Shown in pieces: positions 56,783 through 64,000 of a DNA stretch of 64,000 nt; the first letter of the stretch is position 1; each line of letters starts with the position of its first letter. Under the pieces are notes generated by a model, which saw only the letters and a program-made list of their open reading frames with translations, had not been told where the DNA came from and made no database searches. The position numbers were made by a program, and so were the translations under genes. Source of the DNA: an uncultured Massilia sp. (lineage in GTDB: Bacteria; Pseudomonadota; Gammaproteobacteria; Burkholderiales; Burkholderiaceae); NCBI GenBank assembly GCA_946481275.1, contig CAMLMV010000005.1, positions 62,001 to 126,000 on the forward strand, written 5' to 3'.

Positions 56783-58393
56783 ATGAACCAAGAAGATTCG
56801 AACGCCTGCTCGGTTCTCCTGATCGATGACGAACCCTTTGCCGAGGACATCATTTCCCACGGCATGAAAGGGTGTGCCTCGTATGCCCTGCGCTATGCGC
56901 GCGACCCGTCCATGGCGGTCGAGCTGGCAAAGGAAATCAATGCGACGGTCGTGCTCGTCGACCTGCGCATGCCCGAGATCGACGGATTCGAAGTCACGCG
57001 CCGCCTGCGTGCGGACAAGGATACCGAGCACATTCCCGTCGTCCTGCTGTCGTCCGAAGAAGATCCCGAGATCAAGGCAAAGGCGTTCGCCCTCGGCGCC
57101 AACGATTACCTCGTCAAGTGGCCCGATCCGCGCGAGCTCGTCGCGCGCGTGCGCTACCACAGCGACGCCTGCATCGCGCGGCGCCAGCGCGATGCCGCGT
57201 TCGTGTCGCTGCGGCACAGCCAGGAGCAGCTGGCCGCCAGCCAGTCGGCGCTGCACCAGGCGCAGAAGATGGAAGCGATCGGCCAGCTGACGGGCGGCGT
57301 CGCGCACGATTTCAACAATGTGCTGCAGATCATCGGCGGCAATTTGCAGCTGCTGAAACTGGTGGGCAACCTCAACGAGGCCGGCAAGGCGCGCGTCGAC
57401 ATGGCGCTGGCCGGCGTGGAGCGCGGGGCCAAGCTGTCGTCGCACCTGCTCGCGTTCGCGCGCCGCCAGCCGCTGCAGGCCGTCGTGATCAATCCCGGCC
57501 ATCTGCTGCGAGAAATGGACGACATGATGCGCCGCGTGCTCGGTCCGCGCGCGCGCGTCATGACCGAGATCGCGGCCGCCTTGGGCAGCACCCTCGTCGA
57601 CCCGAACCAGCTCAACAACGTACTGTTGAACCTCGCAATCAATGCCCGCGATGCGATGGCGGGCGGCGGCACCCTGACCATCCGCGCCGCCAATGCGGGC
57701 CCGGACAGCGCCTTGCCTCCGGAAGTGCCGCGCGGCCATTACGTGCTGATCGAAGTGGCGGATACGGGCAAGGGCATGTCGCCCGAAGTGCTGGAGCGCG
57801 CGTTCGAGCCGTTCTTCACGACCAAGCCGACGGGGCAGGGGACCGGCCTGGGGCTGTCGATGGCGTATGGCTTCGTCAAGCAGTCCGGCGGCGAGATCGT
57901 CCTGAAAAGCGAACCGGGCAAGGGCACCAGCGTGCGCATCTACCTGCCGCGCAGCGAGGCCGAGCCCCAGCGCACGGAACAGGCGCCGACGGCGCCGCTG
58001 CTGGGCGGCGTGGAGACGATCCTCGTCGTCGAGGACGAGGAAGACGTACGCAGCACGACCTGCGGCATCCTGTCCGCGCTGGGCTACAAGGTGCTGGAGG
58101 CGCCGGATGCGGCGAAGGCCGTGGAGATCGTCGAGGGCGGCCAGCACATCGACCTCGTGTTCACGGACGTGATCATGCCGGGGCCGGTGAGCAGCCTGCA
58201 ACTGGGCGAAGCGGTGCGTGCGCGCCTGCCGCAGGCGCAGATTTTATACACGTCGGGCTATGCGGAGGGCGTGCTGGCGCACGAAGGGAAACTGGAGGCG
58301 TCCGTCAACCTGTTGCAGAAGCCGTACCACCCGGACGCGCTCAGCGCGCGCATCCGGCACCTGCTGCGGCGGCGTCAGATCGCGATGATGTGA
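56783..58393 (+). CDS. Response regulator-histidine kinase hybrid (REC-HisKA-HATPase-REC)
   Basis: A 536-residue soluble signalling protein. The N-terminal receiver has VLLIDDEP and phospho-Asp60 in VLVDLRMPEIDG. A coiled linker leads to HisKA with His175 in GGVAHDFNNVLQIIGG, an HDFNN-type histidine box seen in NtrB-like/SpoIIE-linked kinases. The HATPase has NLAINARDAM, DTGKGMS and GTGLGLSMAYGFVKQSGG. The C-terminal receiver has ILVVEDEEDV and LVFTDVIMPG. Two receivers on one kinase suggest a phosphorelay integrator. Its stop abuts that of the convergent response regulator with no gap. Confidence 0.9.
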   Translation: MNQEDSNACSVLLIDDEPFAEDIISHGMKGCASYALRYARDPSMAVELAKEINATVVLVDLRMPEIDGFEVTRRLRADKDTEHIPVVLLSSEEDPEIKAKAFALGANDYLVKWPDPRELVARVRYHSDACIARRQRDAAFVSLRHSQEQLAASQSALHQAQKMEAIGQLTGGVAHDFNNVLQIIGGNLQLLKLVGNLNEAGKARVDMALAGVERGAKLSSHLLAFARRQPLQAVVINPGHLLREMDDMMRRVLGPRARVMTEIAAALGSTLVDPNQLNNVLLNLAINARDAMAGGGTLTIRAANAGPDSALPPEVPRGHYVLIEVADTGKGMSPEVLERAFEPFFTTKPTGQGTGLGLSMAYGFVKQSGGEIVLKSEPGKGTSVRIYLPRSEAEPQRTEQAPTAPLLGGVETILVVEDEEDVRSTTCGILSALGYKVLEAPDAAKAVEIVEGGQHIDLVFTDVIMPGPVSSLQLGEAVRARLPQAQILYTSGYAEGVLAHEGKLEASVNLLQKPYHPDALSARIRHLLRRRQIAMM

Positions 58394-58852
58394 TTACTTG
58401 CCGGGCTTGACGTAGCGCTGCGACCCCGGCGGCGGTTCGTTCAGCACGGCCCAGAAGATGCCCAGGTCCGCGATCGCGCGCACGAATTCCGTAAAGTCCA
58501 CCGGCTTCACCACGTAGGCATTCACGCCCAGCTCGTAGCTGCGCACGAGGTCCTGTTCTTCCTTCGACGACGTCAGCATCACCACCGGCAGGGGCTTGAG
58601 CCCGTCCGTGCTGCGGACTTCGCGCAGGACTTCCAATCCATCCACTTTCGGCAACTTCAGGTCGAGCAGCACGACGGCCGGATTGCCCGCCGGGCGTGAT
58701 GCGTATTCGCCGCGGCGGTGCAGGTAGTCCAGCGCTTCGGCGCCGTCGCGCACGATGATGACCTGGTTGGCGAGCTGGCTCTTGGACAGCGCGATCAGCG
58801 TGAGTTCGAGATCGTTCGGGTTGTCTTCGACCAGGAGGATGGGCTTGAGCAT
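58394..58852 (-). CDS. Rcp1-type single-domain response regulator for bacteriophytochrome
   Basis: A 152-residue receiver-only protein: PILLVEDNPNDLELTLIAL, phospho-Asp in VVLLDLKLPKVDGLEV, the Thr/Lys switch in VVMLTSSKEEQD and AYVVKPVDFTEF. The Rcp1 family is the usual partner of phytochrome kinases. It starts 18 bp after the bacteriophytochrome stop, so the two form an operon. With no DNA-binding domain it likely signals by protein contact. Confidence 0.92.
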   Translation of the reverse strand: MLKPILLVEDNPNDLELTLIALSKSQLANQVIIVRDGAEALDYLHRRGEYASRPAGNPAVVLLDLKLPKVDGLEVLREVRSTDGLKPLPVVMLTSSKEEQDLVRSYELGVNAYVVKPVDFTEFVRAIADLGIFWAVLNEPPPGSQRYVKPGK

Positions 58853-58870
58853 GGGTGTCTTCGTAAGCTT

Positions 58871-61114
58871 TCAATGAGATGAGTCTTGTCTGGGCAGCGC
58901 GAACGAGAACGTCGCGCCTTCGCCCTGCACGGAGTCGGCCCAGACGCGGCCGTTGTGGCGCTCGACGATGCGGCGCACGTTCGCCAGGCCGATGCCCGTC
59001 CCCTGGAAATCTTCCATCCGGTGCAGGCGCTGGAACACGCCGAACAGCTTGTGCACGTATTCCATGTTGAAGCCGGCGCCGTTGTCCGCCACGTGGAAGA
59101 CCGTTTCGTGCGGATGGTCTTCGGCGGACACGCGGATCACGGCCGGATCGCGCTGGCCCGTGAACTTGACGGCATTGGCCAGCAGGTTGAACAAGGCCAG
59201 GTGCAGGAAGGTCGGGTCGGCCCACACTTCCGGCAGCGCGCCGATGTCCCACTCGATGTTGCGGCCGCGCGTTTCCAGCGCCAGCTTGTCGAGGCAGGAT
59301 GCGACGAGGTCGTTCATGTCGACCGTCGTGGGGCGCAGCGAGGCGCGGCCCATCTGCGAGAACGACAGCAGGTCGTCGACGAGCTTGCCGGCCAGGCGCG
59401 CGGCTTCCTTGATGTTCTTGAGGAAGCGCTGGCGCTGCTGGGCGTCCTCGCTGCCGGCCGATTCGAGCAGCAGGTCGGCAAAGCCGACGATGTGGCGCAG
59501 CGGCGCGCGCAGGTCGTGCGACACGGAGTACGAAAAGGCTTCCAGTTCCTTGTTGGCGCGGCCCAGTTCCTCGGCCAGTTCCGCCATCTGCTCCGCGCGT
59601 TCGAGCGCGATGCCGAGGAGGGCGGTGCGGAATTCCAGCGCCATCTCGATCTCGCCCTGGTGCCAAGGCTGGCTCGTGCCGTGGATCGTTTCGCGCCACG
59701 CCTCGAAGCTCGTGCGCGGCGACAGCTGCGTCGGCGCGCCCGGTGCCGGCGCCTTCGCGTGCGGATTGCCCGCCCACTCGATCGTGTGCACCCACTCGGG
59801 ACGGAACCACAGCAGGTAATGCTTGTGGATGCGCGAGATCGGCATCGCGAGCAGGCCGCTGGCGTTGCGTGTGATGCGCGCCGCCGGCGGATACTGCGCG
59901 GACAGCTTATCGGTGTGGAACACGTCGCCGTGGTCGTGCAGGGTGAGCCAGTCGACGAGGGCGCCGATGTCGTCCTCGCCCGGCGTGTCGCCGTACGTGT
60001 GGATGCGGTCGTCCATCATGATCGCCACGCCCGACGCGCGCGCGAAGCGCAGCAGGTCGGGGAAGACGTGCGCCAGGTTCTCGATGAAGTCGCTGCCCTG
60101 CGTGAGGCCGGCGAGCATCGACACCATCGTGCGCCGCACCTCGAGGCGGAACTGCAGGTCGGCCGCGTCCTCGCGCGATTCGATGCACAGCGCGAGGATC
60201 TGGCCCAGCTGCTCGCACGCGGTGCGCTTTTCGAAGGCGACCGGGATCGGTCCCTCGTTGTGGCACGAGATCAGGCCCCACAGCTTGCCCTTGACCATCA
60301 GCGACACGGACATCGACGCCAGCGTGTTCATGTTGCGCATGTACTGCAGGTGCACGGGCGAGACGCTGCGCAGCGCCGCGAACGACAAATCGTTCGGCCG
60401 GCCGGTGACAGGGTTCAGCGGCGGCACGAGCGGGGCGGGCGTGTAGGCCGCATCCTGGATCAGGCGGATGCGCGACAGCTTGTACAGCTCGCGCGCCTGC
60501 GCCGGGATGTCCGATGCCGGGAAGTGCTGCCCCATGTACGAGTGATAGCGTTCGTCGCGCGCTTCCGCCATCACGTGGCCGTGGCCGTCCGCGTCGAACT
60601 GGTACACGAGCACGCGCCCGAAGCCCGTCACGGAGCGGATGTGCTGGCACGCCAGGCTGGCCAGCGCTTCGATCCCGGACGCGTCGTTCACCTTCAGCAG
60701 GAAATCGCCGATCAGCGGGTACAGGTGACGGAAATCCGCCGCTTCCGCGCGGTCGACGGCTTCGAATTCGGCGATGACGACGCCATCCCATTTGTGGGCG
60801 AGCACGTCGAAGTGGTTGCCGTTGGCCGCCGTGATCGTGCCCAGGTAGTACGGACGCGGGCCCAGGTCTGCCGCCAGTTCGGCGGCGATACGCTGCGCCG
60901 CGGCGGCCCCGATCACGTCCGCCAGCGGATGCCCGATCGCGTCCCGCGCCCCGACGCCGGTCCAGTCGCCCACGTTGGCGCTGGCCTGCAGCACTGCCAG
61001 GCCGGGCGCGAGCGTGAGCAGGAACCCGTGCGGCTGGATGCTGCCGGGCGTGCGGATCGGTTCCTTGTCGCAGGTCGACAGGTCGAGGACGGGTACGGTG
61101 GCGGCCTGGGTCAT
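58871..61114 (-). CDS. bphP: Bacteriophytochrome histidine kinase (PAS-GAF-PHY-HisKA-HATPase)
   Basis: A 747-residue red/far-red light sensor. Cys15 near the N-terminus (STCDKEPIRTPGSIQPHG) is the biliverdin attachment site of bacterial phytochromes. The GAF domain carries YQFDADGHGHVMAEAR and the PASDIP motif (199-204). The PHY domain includes LLWFRPEWV (about 434-442), the tongue motif. HisKA has His533 in SYSVSHDLRAPLRH. The HATPase ends the protein (DNGAGFN, GTGIGLANVRRIVERH). No heme oxygenase (bphO) is in the window. Operon with the Rcp1-like regulator. Confidence 0.95.
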   Translation of the reverse strand: MTQAATVPVLDLSTCDKEPIRTPGSIQPHGFLLTLAPGLAVLQASANVGDWTGVGARDAIGHPLADVIGAAAAQRIAAELAADLGPRPYYLGTITAANGNHFDVLAHKWDGVVIAEFEAVDRAEAADFRHLYPLIGDFLLKVNDASGIEALASLACQHIRSVTGFGRVLVYQFDADGHGHVMAEARDERYHSYMGQHFPASDIPAQARELYKLSRIRLIQDAAYTPAPLVPPLNPVTGRPNDLSFAALRSVSPVHLQYMRNMNTLASMSVSLMVKGKLWGLISCHNEGPIPVAFEKRTACEQLGQILALCIESREDAADLQFRLEVRRTMVSMLAGLTQGSDFIENLAHVFPDLLRFARASGVAIMMDDRIHTYGDTPGEDDIGALVDWLTLHDHGDVFHTDKLSAQYPPAARITRNASGLLAMPISRIHKHYLLWFRPEWVHTIEWAGNPHAKAPAPGAPTQLSPRTSFEAWRETIHGTSQPWHQGEIEMALEFRTALLGIALERAEQMAELAEELGRANKELEAFSYSVSHDLRAPLRHIVGFADLLLESAGSEDAQQRQRFLKNIKEAARLAGKLVDDLLSFSQMGRASLRPTTVDMNDLVASCLDKLALETRGRNIEWDIGALPEVWADPTFLHLALFNLLANAVKFTGQRDPAVIRVSAEDHPHETVFHVADNGAGFNMEYVHKLFGVFQRLHRMEDFQGTGIGLANVRRIVERHNGRVWADSVQGEGATFSFALPRQDSSH

Positions 61115-61291
61115 GGGTGGTCAACGGCGTCGGAAACGTCGGGTTGCAAGTGCAGCATTTTACAATGAAACGCTGAACGTCAATTCTGTATTCATACAAC
61201 GATATCCCAGCGATCCGCGCGAATCCGGCGAATTGTGCGGGTGGATCGATGCGATTATTGGTGTGGAAATGGGAAATTCGACGACATCCTT

Positions 61292-61310
61292 GATTACCTG
61301 GCAGGTAATC
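61292..61310. promoter_or_regulatory. Palindromic operator candidate upstream of the hydrolase gene
   Basis: GATTACCTGGCAGGTAATC has two perfect 8-bp arms around a 3-nt centre and lies 60 bp before the hydrolase start. It looks like the target of a dimeric repressor; which one is unknown. Confidence 0.5.
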
Positions 61311-61369
61311 GCCGCGCCGCACGCCTGCCGGCACACTGGCTCCAACGTCAACCACCGAAGGAGACCACC

Positions 61370-62218
61370 ATGGCCATGCAACGACACACCCGCGCCTACA
61401 CGGGCGCCCCGAACACCATCATTGCCGGCGACGTCAACCTGTACTACCGCGACTGGGGCCGCGGCCGCCCCGTGCTGTTCGTGGCCGGCTGGTCGATGTT
61501 TTCCGATTCCTGGGGCTACCAGATGATGGCGTTGTGCCGCCGGGGGCTGCGCTGCATCGCCTTCGACCGGCGCGGCCACGGCCGCTCGTCCGACCCGGGC
61601 GGCGGCTACGACCTCGACACGCTGGCCGACGACATCGCGGCCGTCATCGAAGCCCTCGACCTGCGCGACGTCGTGCTGGTCGGGCACTCGATGGGCTGCA
61701 ACGAAATCGTCCGCTACCTCACGCGCCACGGCAGCGCGCGGGTGACGCAGGTCGCGCTGCTCGGCCCGATGACGCCCGGCATCGCGCTGTCCGCATCGAA
61801 TCCGCACGGCGTCGACCCGGCGCTGCTGGAACAGTTCCGCAGCACGCAGCTGCTGCACGACTTCCCGCGCTGGATCGAGGAAAACGTCGAACCGTTCGTG
61901 CCCGGCGCCGGCCCGCGCATGCGCGACTGGCTCGCGCAGATGGCCCTGCAATGTTCGTTGCAGGCGCTGCACGATTGCCACCTCGTCGTGGAGGCATGCG
62001 ACATGGCGGCGGAGCTGGAGGCCGTCGACGTGCCCGTGCTGCTGATCGCCGGCGCGCTCGACGTCTCCGCGCCGCTGGAATCGACGGCGCGGCGGACAAG
62101 CGCCCTCGTGCCGGACTGCAGCCTCATCGTCCACGACGACGCCGCGCACGGCATGTTCCTCACGCACGTGGAGCAGGTCAATGGCGAGTTGCTTGAGTTC
62201 ATCCGCGCGGGGGTCTAA
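61370..62218 (+). CDS. Alpha/beta hydrolase (non-heme chloroperoxidase/esterase-like)
   Basis: A 282-residue alpha/beta-hydrolase. The nucleophile elbow is VGHSMGCNE (Ser), the oxyanion region is FVAGWSMFSDSWGYQM, Asp is likely in IAGALDVSAP, and His in DDAAHGMFLTH. FDRRGHGRSSDPGGGYDLDTLADD is typical of the chloroperoxidase-like esterases. The ATG at 61370 has GAAGGAG upstream. The regulator gene follows after 31 bp, so they may form a small operon. Confidence 0.88.
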   Translation: MAMQRHTRAYTGAPNTIIAGDVNLYYRDWGRGRPVLFVAGWSMFSDSWGYQMMALCRRGLRCIAFDRRGHGRSSDPGGGYDLDTLADDIAAVIEALDLRDVVLVGHSMGCNEIVRYLTRHGSARVTQVALLGPMTPGIALSASNPHGVDPALLEQFRSTQLLHDFPRWIEENVEPFVPGAGPRMRDWLAQMALQCSLQALHDCHLVVEACDMAAELEAVDVPVLLIAGALDVSAPLESTARRTSALVPDCSLIVHDDAAHGMFLTHVEQVNGELLEFIRAGV

Positions 62219-62249
62219 ATTGATGCCTTTACATCAAGAGGGGATCGCG

Positions 62250-63101
62250 ATGCAGGATGGACACGCGGAAGCGCGCAGCGACGGCTATTTCACCGACTTC
62301 GGCTCGGCGCTGCGCTACTGGCGCACGCGGCGCGGCTACAGCCAGCTGCGCCTCGCGGTCGACGGCGGCGTGTCGCAACGCCACCTGAGCTTCCTCGAAA
62401 GCGGACGGGCCCAGCCCAGCCGCGACCTCGTCCTGAAGCTCGGCATCGTGCTCGACGTGCCGCTGCGCCAGCGGAATGCGATGCTGCTCGCGGCCGGCTT
62501 CGCGCCCGCCTACCAGGAGCGCAACCTGTCCGACCCGGAACTGTCGTCCGTGATGCAGGCCCTCGATTTCATGCTGCACCAGCAGGCGCCGTTTCCCGCG
62601 CTCGTCGTCGACCGGCTGTGGAACCTCGTGATGTTCAACGAGCCCGCCGCCGGCTTCATGAAATGGCTGCTCGGCCTGCCGGCGGACGCGGCCATCCCGC
62701 GCGACGGCTCCATCAACGTGCTGCGCCTGTTGCTCGACCCGGACGGGTTGCGGCCGCGCCTCGCCAACTGGGAGGCCGTGTGCGCGGACAGCCTGTTGTG
62801 GATCCAGAGGGAGGCGATGGCGGACGGGCCGGGCAGCGAGGCCACCCGGCTGCTGGCCGAACTGTCCGCGCTGCCGGGGATGGCGGCGCTGTCCGACGGC
62901 CACGTGCCGAACTTCGACCGGCGCGCGCTGCCGTTCCTGCCGCTGACGATCGCGCACGAGGGCGTGGAGCTGAACCTGTTCACGACGATCACGACGCTCG
63001 GCACGCCGCACGACGTGACCGTGCACGAATTGCGGCTGGAGTCGTTCTTTCCTGCAGACAACGCGACGGCGGCGTGGTTCCGCAACAAATTTACGGTGTA
63101 A
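62250..63101 (+). CDS. XRE-family regulator with MmyB-like ligand-binding domain
   Basis: A 283-residue protein. The N-terminal HTH (about 15-75) has FGSALRYWRTRRGYSQLRLAVDGGVSQRHLSFLESGRAQPSRDLVLKL. The C-terminal domain (MmyB-like, PAS-related) has ALVVDRLWNLVMFNEPAAGFMKWLL and a conserved HDVTVHELRLESFFPAD end. Members regulate a neighbouring dehydrogenase or hydrolase gene. The ATG at 62250 has GAGGGG upstream. It probably controls the hydrolase operon; the palindrome at 61292 is a possible target. Confidence 0.85.
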   Translation: MQDGHAEARSDGYFTDFGSALRYWRTRRGYSQLRLAVDGGVSQRHLSFLESGRAQPSRDLVLKLGIVLDVPLRQRNAMLLAAGFAPAYQERNLSDPELSSVMQALDFMLHQQAPFPALVVDRLWNLVMFNEPAAGFMKWLLGLPADAAIPRDGSINVLRLLLDPDGLRPRLANWEAVCADSLLWIQREAMADGPGSEATRLLAELSALPGMAALSDGHVPNFDRRALPFLPLTIAHEGVELNLFTTITTLGTPHDVTVHELRLESFFPADNATAAWFRNKFTV

Positions 63102-63282
63102 GGGTGCTCATCAATTCCGGTGATTTTTGGTGAAGATGCATCGAAAATGCATGTTATTTGCCGATTCAAACTCCGAAAATTGGCAATGTGAAATTCGTTA
63201 CCGACAACGCGCGCGAGGCTTTTTTCTGCGGTGTATGATGGCCCGGTTTGGAACCTTTTTCGAGCCCTTTTCACCGCAGTAA

Positions 63283-64000
63283 ATGAACGATCTGACTCCC
63301 ACGCAATCCTGGCCCGACGAGCGGCGCTACCAGTACCTGATCTCCGGGATCAGCGACTACGCCATCTACATGCTCGACCCGAACGGCTACGTCAGCAGCT
63401 GGAATGCCGGCGCCAACCGGTTCAAGGGCTATGTCGCGCAGGAGATCCTGGGCGAGCACTTCTCGCGCTTCTACACGCCGGAGGACCGCGAAGCGGGCAA
63501 GCCCGCACGGGCGCTGTCGATCGCGCTGGCGGAGGGCAAGTACGAGGCCGAGGGCTGGCGCGTGCGCAAGGACGGTTCGCGCTTCTGGGCCCACGTGGTG
63601 ATCGATCCGATCTACAACGAGGAGGGCGTCCTGCTCGGCTTCGCGAAGGTCACGCGCGACGTCACCGAGCGCAAGCGCGCCGAGGATGCGCTGCGCGAAA
63701 GCGAGCAGCGCTTCCGCCTGCTCGTGAACGGCGTCACCGACTACGCGCTGTTCATGCTGTCGCGGGAAGGCACCGTCACCAACTGGAACCCGGGCGCCGA
63801 GCGCATCAAGGGCTACAGCCAGTCCGAAATCATCGGCAGCCATTTCTCGCGCTTTTATACGCCGGAAGACCAGGCCGCCGGCATCCCGAAACGCGCGCTG
63901 GAGACGGCCGCCACGGCGGGCCGCTACGAGTCCGAGGGCTGGCGCGTGCGCAAGGACGGCTCGCGATTCTGGGCGCATGCCGTGCTCGACGCCATCCGCG
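63283..64000 (+). CDS. PAS-domain sensor protein, 5' part (cut by the window end)
   Basis: The first 239 residues of a signalling protein with two tandem PAS/PAC units. Each has the same sequence blocks: FSRFYTPED and EGWRVRKDGSRFWAH occur in both (about residues 61-110 and 191-238), with an internal GFAKVTRDVTERKRAEDALRESEQRF link. This pattern is common in PAS-histidine kinases and cyclic-di-GMP enzymes; the output domain is beyond the window. No membrane segment is seen. Confidence 0.88.
   Translation, partial: MNDLTPTQSWPDERRYQYLISGISDYAIYMLDPNGYVSSWNAGANRFKGYVAQEILGEHFSRFYTPEDREAGKPARALSIALAEGKYEAEGWRVRKDGSRFWAHVVIDPIYNEEGVLLGFAKVTRDVTERKRAEDALRESEQRFRLLVNGVTDYALFMLSREGTVTNWNPGAERIKGYSQSEIIGSHFSRFYTPEDQAAGIPKRALETAATAGRYESEGWRVRKDGSRFWAHAVLDAIR

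Overview
The window is a GC-rich chromosomal segment from a beta-proteobacterium, most likely an Oxalobacteraceae member of the Massilia/Telluria type. The evidence is the gene order nlpD-rpoS, rlmN-pilW-rodZ-ispG-hisS-yfgM-bamB-der-hfq-hflX-hflK-hflC and hisZ-purA, the presence of a PEP-CTERM protein, many hybrid sensor kinases, and GC-rich codon use. The species call is inference; nothing here fixes it.

Layout. 1-3.3 kb: 3' end of nlpD, rpoS and rlmD. 3.2-8.6 kb: a hybrid histidine kinase and a TonB receptor preceded by a small Cys-motif protein, all on the minus strand. 8.6-8.9 kb: a small mirrored-repeat element. 8.9-23.1 kb: a BI-1 family membrane protein, then a housekeeping block for nucleotides (ndk), rRNA/tRNA modification (rlmN), type IV pilus and cell shape (pilW, rodZ), isoprenoids (ispG), histidyl-tRNA synthesis (hisS), outer membrane assembly (yfgM, bamB), ribosome assembly (der, hflX), sRNA function (hfq) and FtsH control (hflKC). 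23.2-24.1 kb: a minus-strand Cys-His-Asp protein behind a perfect PIP/hrpII box, a candidate type III effector, sits between hflC and hisZ. 24.5-27.6 kb: hisZ, purA and a phosphoribosyltransferase.

27.6-31.7 kb is the standout: an AT-richer three-gene island with overlapping start and stop codons. It encodes a compact UvrD-like helicase, a DarT-family (DUF4433) DNA ADP-ribosyltransferase and a DraG/ARH-type ADP-ribosylglycohydrolase with a long extra C-terminal region. It looks like a DNA ADP-ribosylation toxin-antitoxin or anti-phage module in which a DraG hydrolase takes the place of the DarG macrodomain.

31.7-45.4 kb: MarC, an FKBP lipoprotein, an AraC regulator, a UGT-type glycosyltransferase, a hybrid kinase, a secreted sedolisin with a sigma-54-like promoter, a PEP-CTERM protein, an aldo/keto reductase with a divergent LysR regulator, uvrB and an aromatic/aspartate aminotransferase. 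45.4-49.2 kb: four identical tRNA-Asn(GTT) genes interleaved with a class III cyclase-like protein, purT and an acyl-CoA dehydrogenase-like flavoprotein. 49.2-53.9 kb: a YeeE/YedE transporter, a DHA2 MFS transporter, a tartrate/malate dehydrogenase-type enzyme, an HNH protein and a small secreted protein. 53.9-56.5 kb: an orphan type VI secretion cassette (Hcp, amidase-like effector, periplasmic immunity protein) and a DUF2971-like protein. 56.8-64 kb: signalling genes (response regulator/kinase hybrid, bacteriophytochrome with its response regulator, hydrolase plus XRE regulator, and a PAS sensor cut by the window end).
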